Assembly: GCA_017484065.1 (NCBI GenBank)
Contig: JAFUTX010000013.1
Location: forward strand, 1 to 64,000
DNA from: Bacilli bacterium
Lineage (GTDB): Bacteria; Bacillota_I; Bacilli_A; RF39; UBA660
Direction: 5' to 3'
Length of the DNA stretch: 64,000 nucleotides
Made by a program: the position numbers and the translations under genes
In this document: piece by piece, positions 53,487 to 62,815 of the stretch
How positions within the stretch are numbered: position 1 is the stretch's first letter
Layout: the number at the start of each line of letters is the position of its first letter
The notes under the pieces: generated by a model
Databases searched by the model: none
What the model was told of the DNA's origin: nothing
Seen by the model: the letters and a program-made list of their open reading frames with translations, nothing else

Positions 53487-55511
53487 TTATTTTGTATATT
53501 CACAACTACTACAAACTATTTGTTTTCCTTTTTCCATCAATAAACTCTTGCAATTTGGGCATAGTTCTCCAGTTGGTTTATACCATAAAGCACAATCACA
53601 TTTTGGATAATTATTACATCCATAAAATGTTTTGCCTTTACGAGTAGTCTTTTCTACTATCTTACCGCCACATTTAGGACAATCACATATTTCAGTAATT
53701 TTTCTTTCTTCTTTTTTAATATATTTACATTCTGGATAGTTGCTACAAGCAGTAAATTTGCCAAATTTACCTTGACGAATAACTAAATCATTACCACATT
53801 CTGGACAAACTTCACCAGTAGATTCTGCTTCTTTTTTCTCCATTTCTTTAAAAGCCTTTTCTACTAATGGTTCAAATTCATCGTAAAAATCTCTCAATAC
53901 TTTAATATTATCCATATTTTCTTCAGCTATTTTATCTAAATCACTTTCCATATTAGCTGTATATTCAACATTAACTATATTACTAAAGAACTCTTGCAAT
54001 TTATCAGTAGTTTCAATACCTATATCAGTAGGAATAAACTTCTTTTCTTCAAGTATGACATAACCACGATCTTTTATTGTTTGCATAATAGTAGCATAAG
54101 TACTAGGACGACCTATACCTAAAGCTTCTAATTCTTTAATCAAAGAACTTTCAGTAAATCTAGCAGGTGGTTTAGTAAAGTGTTGTTCTTTGTCTATTTT
54201 ATCAGTACTAATACTTTGTTTATCACTTAAATCAGGTAATACTGTATCAGTACTATCTTCATATTTAGCATATACTTTTAAATAACCATCAAATTTAATT
54301 ACACTACCTGTTGCTTTAAACATGTAATCATTGTTATTTAAAATAATTGTAGTAGCACTAGCAACAGCAGGAGCCATTAAATAAGCTAAAGCACGATAGT
54401 ATATTAGAGAGTATAATTTATACTCATCACTAGATAAATACTTCTTAACACTTTCAGGAGTACGATTAATACTTGTAGGTCTAATAGCTTCATGGGCATC
54501 TTGCATATTTTCATTTTTCTTTGGTTTCTTAACTATACCCACATAATCTTTACCATAAACATCTTCTATATACTTAAATGTTTCATCAATAAATACTGGA
54601 CTTAATCTCTCACTATCAGTACGCATATAGGTAATTAAACCGACTGTCTCACTGCCTAAATCTACACCTTCATATAATTTTTGGGCAACTCGCATAGTTT
54701 TAGATGAAGCAAAATTTAATTTATTAGATGCTACTTGTTGTAATGTTGATGTTTTAAAAGGAAATTTACTAGCCTTTTGTTTATCTTTAATTGTTATATC
54801 ATCTATTTTGAATTCATTACTTAAATTATTAAGTATTTCATCTGCTTCTTCTTGCGTTTTTATTTCTAACTTTTTAGTTTTGTATTTTTCTAAATCAGCT
54901 TTAAATTTATAATCTATAAAATCAGCAGTAATAGTCCAATATTCTTCTGGATTAAAGCTTTCGATTTCTCTTTCTCTATCAACTATTAGTTTAAGTGCTA
55001 CACTTTGAACTCTACCAGCACTCTTACCTCCAGTTTTACTACGCATTAATTTACTTAATCTAAAACCAATTATTCTATCTAGTATTCTTCTAGTTTCTTG
55101 ACTTTTAACTAAATCATAATCTATTTCTCTTGGATGTTTAATAGCATCTACAACTACATTTTTAGTTATTTCATTAAATACTACTCTTTTATACTTATCA
55201 TCTTTAAGACCTAGTTCATCATAAAGATGCCAACTAATTGCTTCTCCTTCACGGTCAGGGTCGGTGGCTAAATAAACCATATCAGATGCATCTGATAATT
55301 TTTTTAATGCTTTAATATCTTTAGTTTTACCCTTAATAGCAATATAGTTTGGTTTAAAGTCATTATCAACATCTACCCCTAGACCAAATTTACCAGTTGT
55401 AGCTAAATCTCTAATATGACCTTTACTTGATACTACATTAAAATCACTACCTAAATACTTCTCTATTGTTTTACTTTTAGCTGGAGATTCCACAATTACA
55501 AGTTTCTTCAT
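53487..55511 (-). CDS. topA: DNA topoisomerase I
   Basis: The 674-residue type IA topoisomerase relaxes negative supercoils. The TOPRIM domain has KKLVIVESPAKSKTIEKYLG and ATDPDREGEAISWHL, and the active-site Tyr lies in GLITYMRTDSERL. The central DNA-binding region has EALGIGRPSTYATIM. Three zinc ribbons close the protein (CPECGNDL..CSNYPEC, CPKCGGKI..CNNYPKC, CPNCKSLL..CSSC). Length matches Bacillus TopA. A ribosome binding site (AAAGGAA) precedes the ATG. Confidence 0.97.
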   Translation of the reverse strand: MKKLVIVESPAKSKTIEKYLGSDFNVVSSKGHIRDLATTGKFGLGVDVDNDFKPNYIAIKGKTKDIKALKKLSDASDMVYLATDPDREGEAISWHLYDELGLKDDKYKRVVFNEITKNVVVDAIKHPREIDYDLVKSQETRRILDRIIGFRLSKLMRSKTGGKSAGRVQSVALKLIVDREREIESFNPEEYWTITADFIDYKFKADLEKYKTKKLEIKTQEEADEILNNLSNEFKIDDITIKDKQKASKFPFKTSTLQQVASNKLNFASSKTMRVAQKLYEGVDLGSETVGLITYMRTDSERLSPVFIDETFKYIEDVYGKDYVGIVKKPKKNENMQDAHEAIRPTSINRTPESVKKYLSSDEYKLYSLIYYRALAYLMAPAVASATTIILNNNDYMFKATGSVIKFDGYLKVYAKYEDSTDTVLPDLSDKQSISTDKIDKEQHFTKPPARFTESSLIKELEALGIGRPSTYATIMQTIKDRGYVILEEKKFIPTDIGIETTDKLQEFFSNIVNVEYTANMESDLDKIAEENMDNIKVLRDFYDEFEPLVEKAFKEMEKKEAESTGEVCPECGNDLVIRQGKFGKFTACSNYPECKYIKKEERKITEICDCPKCGGKIVEKTTRKGKTFYGCNNYPKCDCALWYKPTGELCPNCKSLLMEKGKQIVCSSCEYTK

Positions 55512-55538
55512 AAATAGTTCCTTTCTATTCAGTTATAA

Positions 55539-56045
55539 TTATTTTTTTAATAATAGTCTTTTTATTTTTGAAATAATACTTCCTTGTTGTTCTTCTTTAA
55601 CTATTTCTTCAGTTGGCATAGCAAATTCTAAAGCACCTTGTTTATACCAAATAATATCTCTTAAGGAATATATCTTAAAATCTAATAATTCACAGTCATC
55701 TACTATATCCATATGCTTTTCTTTTTCTTCTTCACTCATTGCATTAAATTTTTTTGCTTTATTATTCTTATCTTCTGTTAGACTTTGACCTAAATTAATT
55801 AATTGTTCAATGGATAAATCTTTAATTTCATTATAATCAATTATCCAATCCAAATTTTTAAAAAAATCAATTTCATTTTTATCATCAAATTTTACAAATT
55901 CAAATCTATTGTTATCATTGATAATTCCACCATTTTCTCCAAATGTTTTAAGATAAATAGATACTGGAATACTTATATCAGTTGAATTAAGATATGCAAT
56001 ATCATTTTTTTGAACATATACTTCTTTGTCTGTTACTATTTTCAT
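55539..56045 (-). CDS. Hypothetical protein
   Basis: A 168-residue soluble acidic protein, not recognised. It starts MKIVTDKEVYVQKNDIAYLN and has no signal or membrane segment. A helical middle (SIEQLINLGQSLTEDKNNK) is followed by EEEKEKHMDIVDDCELLDFK and a basic end. It lies 27 bases upstream of topA and 14 bases downstream of another small unknown gene, probably in one transcript. Confidence 0.6.
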   Translation of the reverse strand: MKIVTDKEVYVQKNDIAYLNSTDISIPVSIYLKTFGENGGIINDNNRFEFVKFDDKNEIDFFKNLDWIIDYNEIKDLSIEQLINLGQSLTEDKNNKAKKFNAMSEEEKEKHMDIVDDCELLDFKIYSLRDIIWYKQGALEFAMPTEEIVKEEQQGSIISKIKRLLLKK

Positions 56046-56059
56046 ATAATATAACCTTT

Positions 56060-56260
56060 CTATTTGTACTTTCTTACACGTACTAATTTAATGGTATCAT
56101 AAGCACTGGAATTAATAAACTTTTCAAAATTTTTCAAATCTTTTTGTTCATCTATAGCAGTATAATCTTTTACTGCATTCATCCTCTCAGTTGCAGTAAC
56201 TCCATACTTTTTGTACTTCCCACTTTCAAGCAATTTTATAAACTTTTCTGAATTTTTCAT
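56060..56260 (-). CDS. Small hypothetical protein
   Basis: A 66-residue basic protein (KYGVTATERMNAVKDYTAID, ending VRVRKYK), not recognised. It has an ATG with AGAAAG-type purines upstream and is close-packed between the LTA synthase gene and the 168-residue unknown. Its coding appearance is good, but the function is open. Confidence 0.55.
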   Translation of the reverse strand: MKNSEKFIKLLESGKYKKYGVTATERMNAVKDYTAIDEQKDLKNFEKFINSSAYDTIKLVRVRKYK

Positions 56261-56273
56261 ATGATACTTCTTT

Positions 56274-58379
56274 CTATTTCTTAGTAGTTTTATTATCTTT
56301 AACTTCTACTTCTACCTCTACTTCTTCATCTTCTTTTTGACTATATTCTTTAATCATATTATCTAAATGTTCAAAATAATTAGTAGATATAGCTAAATTA
56401 CTCATTTGGACTTTTAAGCTAACTCTAGTAGTTATATCCATAATCTCTTCTGTAGTATATGTTTTATCAGTATAGAACTTAACATCTCCACTAGAAGAAT
56501 CATAGTAAGCCACTTCATTTTTCCAAGAACCATCAGCAAATACTACTAACGATTCATAATCACCACTTAAAAGATCAGTACCTACATAATATCTTGGATC
56601 ATAATTTAAGTCAAATAAATTTGCTATAGTTGGTAAAATATTTATATAAGATGTATATTCTTCAAATGTTTGTTTTTTCATTTTACTATTATAGATAACA
56701 AAAGGTACTCTTTCACTATCATTATCTATATTAGTATCATAATCTAATACTTCATTAATTACATCTTTCTTTATTCCGTAAGGATAATGATCACCATATA
56801 ACACTATTACTGTATCATCAAGTCTGCCTTGAGCTTCTAATCCATCAAGTAATACTCCAATAGCATTATCTAGAATTTTTAATTTAGACATATATCTTTG
56901 TAAATCTTTTGGATAATCAGTATCTTTAAATAAATCTAAATACATATCTCCTTGGATAGAATCAACACCATATGGTTGATGACTAGATACTGTAGTAAGC
57001 CATGTCATAAATTTTTCATCTTTATCGTAACCATTTAGTATTTCAATTACTTTATTAAAGAAATCTTCATCACTAGACCAGTTTTTATATTCATTTTTAT
57101 ACGGTATACCTAAATCTTGTACACCATAGTATTTACCACTACCCATATTGGTATGAATAGTTCTACGATAATAATAAGCCTCAGTATAATTATGCATAGA
57201 TGTTGTAGTATAACCTTCATTATTAAATAAATTAAACATACTTTCAAAATATTTATTATTCTTATATTTATTAGCAGTACATGTATTATAAATAGAATAT
57301 AAACTTACCATACCACTTAATTCATTATTACCAGTAGAGCAACTATTTCTTGGTGAGAAATTATTTTCCCAATGCCATCCTTTTGAATATAATTTGTAAA
57401 AGTTAGGATAATAATCTTTATTAATAAATATATCATTTACTGATTCCATCATAATAACAATTAAGTTTTTATCTTTAAACATACCTGTATAATCATTTTT
57501 ATCAGTAATATCTTGATTAATAAAATAGTTATTTAAATTCTTATAAAATTGATTATTTTCATTATCAATAACTTCTTGCCACACAGTATCATCAATAGTT
57601 CTAGACATATCAGTAATCTCTTTTTCTTTTTTTGTAAATGATGCACTAGCAGTAGCTTCTTCTGGTTTAAAGATTAATGCTTTAATATCTAATACTCCAT
57701 AAGTAGCAACACCAAATTGCTTTATAGCTATACTTGGATTACTAGGATTATGAATTAATTCTTTATTAGATACTAATTGTAATTTATTTTGCATAAACTT
57801 TAATGTAATAGAACCATGATATAAAGCAAAACAGATTATTAAAATAACTAATATAATTATTCTAGACTTTCTATTTTTCTTCTTTAGTTCTAATTCTTGT
57901 TGTTCTTTTAATTCTTCTTGCTTCTTCTTACTTAGTTTTTTATCAGTTTGTTCTTCTTCTACGATATTTAATTTCTTATCAATAAATATATAATATAAAA
58001 CTAATAATACTAGAGGTATAAATACTAAATAATATGTCCATTTAAAACTACTTAAAAAGTCTTTTATATAATCAACTACTGCATGTAATTGACTAGATGT
58101 ACCAAAAGATATATATACTCCTAAAAATGATTTAAATCCTAATTGTAAATAAGTATATATACTTACTAATAGATTTAATAATATAACAAATGTAGTTTGT
58201 CCCTTTTTACCTAAAAAAGATAATAGAAAACTATCTACTAAACTTATTATTATTAAACCTATAATTATTCTAATACTAGAATATAAATCAAAACCAACAC
58301 TACCTACTATACGAAAAATAATTTCACATAATAGTAATGGGATAAACATTAAAATAAATACTTTTATATATTTATTCAT
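56274..58379 (-). CDS. LTA synthase-type sulfatase-fold membrane enzyme
   Basis: The 701-residue protein has five N-terminal membrane segments (to about residue 135), a Lys/Glu-rich linker with another hydrophobic helix (about 175-195), then an alkaline-phosphatase-fold domain outside the cell. Metal and catalytic motifs are LIVIMMESVNDIF, the nucleophile region NSCSTGNNELSG (Thr), SSHQPYG and VIVLYGDHYPYG. Family members move glycerol phosphate from phosphatidylglycerol to build lipoteichoic acid. The start at 58379 overlaps the rnhB stop by 8 bases and is preferred over an upstream start at 58412. The very acidic C-terminus (EDEEVEVEVEVKDNK) is unusual. Confidence 0.85.
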   Translation of the reverse strand: MNKYIKVFILMFIPLLLCEIIFRIVGSVGFDLYSSIRIIIGLIIISLVDSFLLSFLGKKGQTTFVILLNLLVSIYTYLQLGFKSFLGVYISFGTSSQLHAVVDYIKDFLSSFKWTYYLVFIPLVLLVLYYIFIDKKLNIVEEEQTDKKLSKKKQEELKEQQELELKKKNRKSRIIILVILIICFALYHGSITLKFMQNKLQLVSNKELIHNPSNPSIAIKQFGVATYGVLDIKALIFKPEEATASASFTKKEKEITDMSRTIDDTVWQEVIDNENNQFYKNLNNYFINQDITDKNDYTGMFKDKNLIVIMMESVNDIFINKDYYPNFYKLYSKGWHWENNFSPRNSCSTGNNELSGMVSLYSIYNTCTANKYKNNKYFESMFNLFNNEGYTTTSMHNYTEAYYYRRTIHTNMGSGKYYGVQDLGIPYKNEYKNWSSDEDFFNKVIEILNGYDKDEKFMTWLTTVSSHQPYGVDSIQGDMYLDLFKDTDYPKDLQRYMSKLKILDNAIGVLLDGLEAQGRLDDTVIVLYGDHYPYGIKKDVINEVLDYDTNIDNDSERVPFVIYNSKMKKQTFEEYTSYINILPTIANLFDLNYDPRYYVGTDLLSGDYESLVVFADGSWKNEVAYYDSSSGDVKFYTDKTYTTEEIMDITTRVSLKVQMSNLAISTNYFEHLDNMIKEYSQKEDEEVEVEVEVKDNKTTKK

Positions 58380-59040
58380 TAACAACTTCTTTATTTTGTT
58401 CAACCTTACCACTACCTTCTCTATATATTATATTACTAACCGGCTTATACGACTTCCGATAATTATCTAATATACCATACTTTTCTAAATTTGCAAGATG
58501 TTCTTTTGTGGGATATCCCTTATGACGACTAAATCCATACATTGGATACTCTTTATCAAGCTCAATCATCATTCTATCTCTAGTTACTTTAGCTATAACA
58601 CTAGCTGCTGCTATAGATAAACTTAGAGCATCACCATGAATAATAGGTGTATTTGATATTCCTATATCTAGTGGCATAGCATCGCTTAGGATGTGTTCAG
58701 GTTTTATATCCATATCATTAATTGCCTTAATCATTGCTAAACGACTTGCTTCATAAATATTTATTTCATCGATTACTTCTGCTTCTACTATACCTATACC
58801 AATACTTACAGCATCTTTCTTTAAAATATCAAAAAATAACTCTCTTTTTTTCTCACTTAATTTTTTAGAATCAGTTAACCCTTCTAACTTATAATTAACT
58901 GGTAATATTACGCTAGTAGCAACAACGGGACCAACTAGTGGTCCACGTCCTACTTCATCAACACCTGCTATTAAGGTAATATTTTCTTTATACAAATCTT
59001 TTTCATATTTTAGTAAATCTTCTTCTATTCTCTTTTTCAT
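58372..59040 (-). CDS. rnhB: Ribonuclease HII
   Basis: The 222-residue enzyme nicks RNA in RNA-DNA hybrids. Motifs are IAGVDEVGRGPLVGPVVA with the first Asp-Glu pair, TDSKKLSEKKRE, HGDALSLSIAAASVIAKVTR and YGFSRHKGYPTKEHL. It overlaps rbgA by 4 bases upstream and the LTA synthase gene by 8 bases downstream. The rbgA-rnhB order is the same as in Bacillus (ylqF-rnhB). Confidence 0.95.
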   Translation of the reverse strand: MKKRIEEDLLKYEKDLYKENITLIAGVDEVGRGPLVGPVVATSVILPVNYKLEGLTDSKKLSEKKRELFFDILKKDAVSIGIGIVEAEVIDEINIYEASRLAMIKAINDMDIKPEHILSDAMPLDIGISNTPIIHGDALSLSIAAASVIAKVTRDRMMIELDKEYPMYGFSRHKGYPTKEHLANLEKYGILDNYRKSYKPVSNIIYREGSGKVEQNKEVVNE

Positions 59041-59891
59041 AGTCCTCTATCAAATGTTACTCCTTTAATATAGCCTTCTCTTATATCATTTAAAACACGA
59101 TTACTAACTCGATCGTAATCAGCTTCCCCATTTCTATATGCACCGATTTTCTTACCAATTATATCATAAACTTCTACAAAGTCACTAATATCTTTAATAC
59201 CATATCTTTCAAGTAATATATCAGGATAATAATCATGTAATTTTTTGATAATATGTACTGCTACATCATCAACATTTAGTACTTCCGTTTTTATAGCAGA
59301 CATACTAGCTAAGTTAAGAGCTACCTCTTCTTCATCAAATTTTTGCCATAAAATACCTGGAGTATCTAAAAGTAAGATATCACTTTCTGTTTTTAACCAA
59401 CTAATACTTTTTGTAATACCTGGTTTGTTTCCAGTAGTTGCTACTTTTCGACCTGCTAAACGATTGATTAATGTACTCTTACCAACATTAGGTATACCAA
59501 CAACTAAAGCTCTTATTCCTTTATTAATAATCCCTTTATTAGCCCTTTTATTCATTTCATCAGCTAACATTTCATGTGTTAATTCAATTATTTTTTTATA
59601 CTCATTAGGATCATTTAAATCTAGTAATAATACCTTAGTATTTAAATTTTCATAGTATTGTACCCAATAATTAGTAACCTTCATATCACATAAATCTTTT
59701 TTAGTCATAATAAGGATTTTAGGTTTATTACCTATTAAATCATAGACATTTTTTATTTTAGAAGATCTAGGTATTCTAGCATCTACTATTTCATATACAA
59801 TATCAATTAAATTATAATTCTTTTGAATTAACTTTTTAGTTTTCTCCATATGACCTGGATACCAGTTTATATTAGTTTTATTTCCATTCAT
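59037..59891 (-). CDS. rbgA: Ribosome biogenesis GTPase RbgA (YlqF)
   Basis: The 284-residue, circularly permuted GTPase acts in late assembly of the 50S subunit. The G4 motif (IMTKKDLCD) comes before G1 (VGIPNVGKSTLINRLAG), then GNKPGITKSISWL and LLLDTPGILW. The start at 59891 (MNGNKTNINWYPGHM) is chosen because AAAGGAG lies 9 bases upstream and the WYPGHM position fits RbgA. Its first codons overlap the end of the small gene at 59878. The 5' end is repeated at 60162-60214 and 63578-63628. Confidence 0.93.
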   Translation of the reverse strand: MNGNKTNINWYPGHMEKTKKLIQKNYNLIDIVYEIVDARIPRSSKIKNVYDLIGNKPKILIMTKKDLCDMKVTNYWVQYYENLNTKVLLLDLNDPNEYKKIIELTHEMLADEMNKRANKGIINKGIRALVVGIPNVGKSTLINRLAGRKVATTGNKPGITKSISWLKTESDILLLDTPGILWQKFDEEEVALNLASMSAIKTEVLNVDDVAVHIIKKLHDYYPDILLERYGIKDISDFVEVYDIIGKKIGAYRNGEADYDRVSNRVLNDIREGYIKGVTFDRGL

Positions 59892-59908
59892 CTCCATCAA
59901 CTCCTTTA
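59861..59908. repeat. rbgA 5'-end repeat, copy 1 (in the intact gene)
   Basis: A 48-base segment holding the ribosome binding site and about the first ten codons of rbgA. It matches 60167-60214 at 44 of 48 positions. Three of the four differences cluster around the ATG. Confidence 0.9.
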
Positions 59909-60123
59909 TCCTTACCCCAATCTTCGTAAGGATCACTACCGTGTTCTAATTCCCATTTTATATGGTTATCTCTAGCATTTTTTACAGCTTCGCACCCATT
60001 ATTACTTATTGCACTTGCACTCTCTGTAACAACAAAGAAAGATAAACCATATTCATTTGCAAGTGCTTTAACTTTTTGACAGAATTCTCTTGCTTTAACT
60101 ATTTTATCTTGCTCATTTTTCAT
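59878..60123 (-). CDS. Small hypothetical protein upstream of rbgA
   Basis: An 81-residue protein, not recognised: KIVKAREFCQKVKALANEYG, FFVVTESASAISNNGCEAVK, RDNHIKWELEHGSDPYEDWG. It looks soluble and well folded. The start at 60123 follows GAGGTGG. Its stop lies inside rbgA (14-base overlap), so the two are translationally coupled. It lies exactly between repeat copies 1 and 2 and so may have arrived as a cassette. Confidence 0.65.
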   Translation of the reverse strand: MKNEQDKIVKAREFCQKVKALANEYGLSFFVVTESASAISNNGCEAVKNARDNHIKWELEHGSDPYEDWGKDKGVDGDEWK

Positions 60124-60161
60124 TACTACCACCTCTTTTTCTATGTTCTTAATTAAATTGA

Positions 60162-60214
60162 AATCAACCAGTTTATATTAGTTTTATTTTCATTCATTTG
60201 GATCAACTCCTTTA
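60162..60214. repeat. rbgA 5'-end repeat, copy 2 (orphan)
   Basis: It contains a ribosome binding site and a 14-codon frame, MNENKTNINWLISI, that copies the rbgA start and then diverges after Trp. It agrees with copy 3 at all but one of about 51 positions. Confidence 0.88.
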
Positions 60215-60497
60215 ATTTTTATATGTTTTTTCTAAAAAAATTCGCTTTTCAAATCCACCACGTTTTAGTTTTTTTTGATTAGCGGTCTTTAAAACATCAT
60301 CTAATGTCTTACCACGTAATTCAGCAATTGACCTTAATATTTCGAAAACATCTGCAAGTTCTTCTAATATTTCTTTTGAATTAGTAGCACCTATTACTTC
60401 ACTAGTTTCTTCTTGTAATTTTTTATACAATTCTTTTCTATATTCTTCATCTTCTAATACTCTTATAATAGCTTTTTCAATTAAATATCTGTTCCAT
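60212..60497 (-). pseudogene. MazG-like/HisE-like nucleotide pyrophosphohydrolase, N-terminally damaged
   Basis: From about EKAIIRVLEDEEYRKELYKK to EELADVFEILRSIAELRGKT and KKLKRGGFEKRIFLEKTY the protein matches small phosphoribosyl-ATP pyrophosphohydrolase/MazG-like enzymes that begin M-x-x-I/Y-x-K-LVRDKIPEII. Here a well-placed start (GGGTGG, ATG at 60497) gives MEQIFN and then TGA, while the rest is in another frame. This indicates a deletion that removed the LVRDKIP helix. An alternative in-frame start at 60511 would give an odd N-terminus (MGGKIWNRYL). The EELADV metal site is intact. Confidence 0.6.
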
Positions 60498-60540
60498 ATT
60501 TTACCACCCATATATATAAAGCCAATAAGATTATAACATA

Positions 60541-60574
60541 AAAAAAGACAGATTTTATATAATTCTATCTAAAA
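60541..60574 (-). terminator. Terminator downstream of the RhuM-like gene
   Basis: On the minus strand AGATAGA pairs with TCTGTCT (one G-U) and is followed by seven T. TATAAT about 60524-60534 beyond it could start the MazG-like remnant. The 60498-60696 gap otherwise shows nothing clear. Confidence 0.7.
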
Positions 60575-60696
60575 TTTGTATTACTATGACACTATAATTT
60601 CTTTTTGATAACTTGTTAACTTTAAAAATTTGTGTAATCTATACTAATACCAAGTAGCAAAAAAATCTAACGTGTTTCTTATAATTTTTATTTATA

Positions 60697-61434
60697 TTAG
60701 CCACACCATAGTACTTTTTCAAAATCAGTAGTATATTCGTACAAGTCAGTGTTTTTGTCATATAATAAAGCATATTTTCTAATTAAATTGTTCCAATCAT
60801 TCATTGTCATAGGAATTTGATTATTATTTTTTTGAATAGCATATTCCAATAACTTTTTTACCATTTTGTCTTTTAATAGTATATCTCGATTATTTCTTTG
60901 ATTTAGTATATAAATATATAAAGTTCTAGTAAAATATGCATTTCCATCATAATCTATACTTGTTTCATACATATCAGCTATTTTTTGATAGAAGTTGCGT
61001 TGTGACATTCCTATTAATTCCAACTTACATTTTGTTTCTTTTAAATTGCTAGCAAGAAAACTACTATTGGACAATCTTTCATCATCTAATATATACCCTC
61101 TTACTATATATTTTTTCAATATTCCAATAGACCATCTTTTTAATTGTATAGCTTTTTCAGAATTTACATTACAACTTAAAAGAATAAGCATATCTAAACT
61201 ATAAAAAGTTTCATCGTCTATATCTATTAATAATATATCTGTATCTAAATTATTTCTTTCAATCATCGTAGATAATAATTTGTCTATATCATTATCAATT
61301 CCCAACAAAGTACAGATAGCTTCTTTTGATAAATAGATTTCTCCATCTTTCATTTTTATATTTTTTAAATCAATTTTATTATTCATAAAATATATTAAAT
61401 ATTCAATAGCACTACTTCTAGCAATTTCTTCCAT
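60697..61434 (-). CDS. RhuM-like (virulence/phage-associated) protein
   Basis: The 245-residue protein has the core signature of the RhuM family: SEKAIQLKRWSIGILKKYIV followed by RGYILDDERL, with an upstream helical region (YLSKEAICTLLGIDNDIDK) that resembles phage regulatory N-domains. RhuM genes occur on islands and phages, often near Fic or restriction genes; the biochemical role is unknown. The gene lies in the accessory region between repeat copies 2 and 3. Confidence 0.65.
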   Translation of the reverse strand: MEEIARSSAIEYLIYFMNNKIDLKNIKMKDGEIYLSKEAICTLLGIDNDIDKLLSTMIERNNLDTDILLIDIDDETFYSLDMLILLSCNVNSEKAIQLKRWSIGILKKYIVRGYILDDERLSNSSFLASNLKETKCKLELIGMSQRNFYQKIADMYETSIDYDGNAYFTRTLYIYILNQRNNRDILLKDKMVKKLLEYAIQKNNNQIPMTMNDWNNLIRKYALLYDKNTDLYEYTTDFEKVLWCG

Positions 61435-61453
61435 GATTATCTTCCCCCCCCAT

Positions 61454-62311
61454 CTAATTCTTTTCTTCTAATAGTTTATTATCTACATATTTGTAGTTTA
61501 AAGAATTATTATTACTTATAACTGATCTACCTAACTCCTTTTCTAGATTATCTCTAGTTATTTTTGCTATATTGCCACCACGTCTTGCAATTTTTTTGTT
61601 TTGTTCTAAACCATAAGGCTTGTATTCTTTTGTAAGTTCTCTAGTTGCTATTTCTCCTAAATCAGTTAAAGCCACTTCTATATCAGTCATATTATCTCGT
61701 AATGATTCTTTTCTTAGTCCTTTAAATTGTTTGTACTCTTGAGCTGTCATTCCAGACCAAGTATTGTATATTTGATTAGTAAGTATTCCAAATTCATAAC
61801 CTTTACTAATACCATTTTCTTGCCATACATCAGTTAATTTCTTACGATTTACTATCCCATTTAATCTTTTCTTTATCCATTCATCGTCATAACTTTTTTT
61901 ACGATAGTAATCAATTGCTCTATTTATAGCTATCTCTGGATTAAATACCTCATCAACTCTCTCTTTACCAAGTTTAGCTAACCACATTTTAAGTGGTTCC
62001 GCCTTAGGCGATGGAACAGATTCAATAAGTCTAAATATTCCTTTAGTATCCAGTGTATCAGTTTCTCTCATTTTTCCATCTTTAGCTCTCATTTTCAACT
62101 GGTTAGTATCACTAACCAATTCACTACCTTCATCTTTAAGTTTAGTTTTTAGCCATTTCCAATAATTTCTAGATTTATCATAATCATTTTCCGTTAATGC
62201 ACTGATTACATCAACTACACTAAAATAATATTCTGCTTTTTCAGAATCCCATATACTTCTTATTTCTTTTCCTTCAAAAAGATTGGTAATAGTTGCTAAT
62301 TTATCATTCAT
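61454..62311 (-). CDS. BRO-N domain phage-type antirepressor-like protein
   Basis: The 285-residue protein has an N-terminal BRO-N domain: EIRSIWDSEKAEYYFSVVDV, RNYWKWLKTKLKDEGSEL, LIESVPSPKAEPLKMWLAKL. A helical C-terminal half (AINRAIDYYRKKSYDDEWIK, GISKGYEFGILTNQIYNTWS, ENKKIARRGGNIA analogue) completes the pattern common in gut Firmicutes genomes. BRO-N proteins bind DNA and act as antirepressors in phages. The start at 62311 (MNDKL) follows GAGGGG. Confidence 0.85.
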   Translation of the reverse strand: MNDKLATITNLFEGKEIRSIWDSEKAEYYFSVVDVISALTENDYDKSRNYWKWLKTKLKDEGSELVSDTNQLKMRAKDGKMRETDTLDTKGIFRLIESVPSPKAEPLKMWLAKLGKERVDEVFNPEIAINRAIDYYRKKSYDDEWIKKRLNGIVNRKKLTDVWQENGISKGYEFGILTNQIYNTWSGMTAQEYKQFKGLRKESLRDNMTDIEVALTDLGEIATRELTKEYKPYGLEQNKKIARRGGNIAKITRDNLEKELGRSVISNNNSLNYKYVDNKLLEEKN

Positions 62312-62376
62312 ATAATTTCCCCTCATATTCCACTTCTAAAAATTCTTCATCATCTTTAAAATCTTCAACTGTAATT
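62304..62376 (-). pseudogene. Tail of a small reading frame ahead of the BRO-N gene
   Basis: A frame without a start reads KITVEDFKDDEEFLEVEYEG and then KLYE before a stop that overlaps the BRO-N start (ATGA). It may be the 3' end of a lost gene or a short leader. Little else can be said. Confidence 0.35.
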
Positions 62377-62432
62377 TTATAATTAATTAAGAAGAATTAG
62401 TTGATGAAATATTCATTTTTTATCGCCTAAAA

Positions 62433-62462
62433 ACATTGTATCACAAGAGATACAATGTTGCA
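62433..62462 (-). terminator. Inverted repeat after the XRE gene, terminator or operator
   Basis: AACATTGTATC and GATACAATGTT arms of 11 bp flank a short loop (TCTTGT on the minus strand), followed by TTT. It ends the XRE gene. The perfect symmetry also fits a repressor site ahead of the BRO-N gene. Confidence 0.6.
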
Positions 62463-62471
62463 ATAGGTAAA

Positions 62472-62720
62472 TTATTTTTTTGATGGAACAATTTCTAGAG
62501 TATATCCTAAAGGTTCTAATAATTCTAACATAGTCTTTAATTGCGGTGAATTCATATTACGTTCTATTCTTGCAATTGTTGTTCTTATAACGCTTGTTTC
62601 GTGTGATAATTGTTCTTGGGAAATTTTAGCATTCTTTCTTATCTTAACGTAATTTGTAATAATAGAATACTCCATATCCAAAATTTTCTTTTCTCGACTT
62701 ATAAAAGTTTTGCTATCCAT
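62472..62720 (-). CDS. XRE-family helix-turn-helix regulator
   Basis: The 82-residue protein has a helix-turn-helix at about residues 27-70: VKIRKNAKISQEQLSHETSV and RTTIARIERNMNSPQLKTML. It ends LLEPLGYTLEIVPSKK, a C-terminus common in HigA-like antitoxins and small chromosomal repressors. No toxin gene is directly adjacent. The start at 62720 follows GGAGG by 8 bases. It may control the BRO-N/RhuM genes. Confidence 0.8.
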   Translation of the reverse strand: MDSKTFISREKKILDMEYSIITNYVKIRKNAKISQEQLSHETSVIRTTIARIERNMNSPQLKTMLELLEPLGYTLEIVPSKK

Positions 62721-62755
62721 ATTAAATTCCTCCAATAACTAAATTATAGCATAAG

Positions 62756-62784
62756 AAAAGCAGATTTAAAATCTACTTTTTAGT
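62756..62784 (-). terminator. Terminator after the transglutaminase-like gene
   Basis: On the minus strand AGTAGATTT pairs with AATCTGCTT (one G-U) and is followed by TTCTT. Confidence 0.6.
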
Positions 62785-62815
62785 CATAGCTTTTCATGTG
62801 ATATTTTACATAATA

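Noticed and set aside
62472-62720. Complete HigBA-type toxin-antitoxin pair
   Set aside because: The XRE protein looks HigA-like, but neither neighbour resembles a HigB/RelE toxin.
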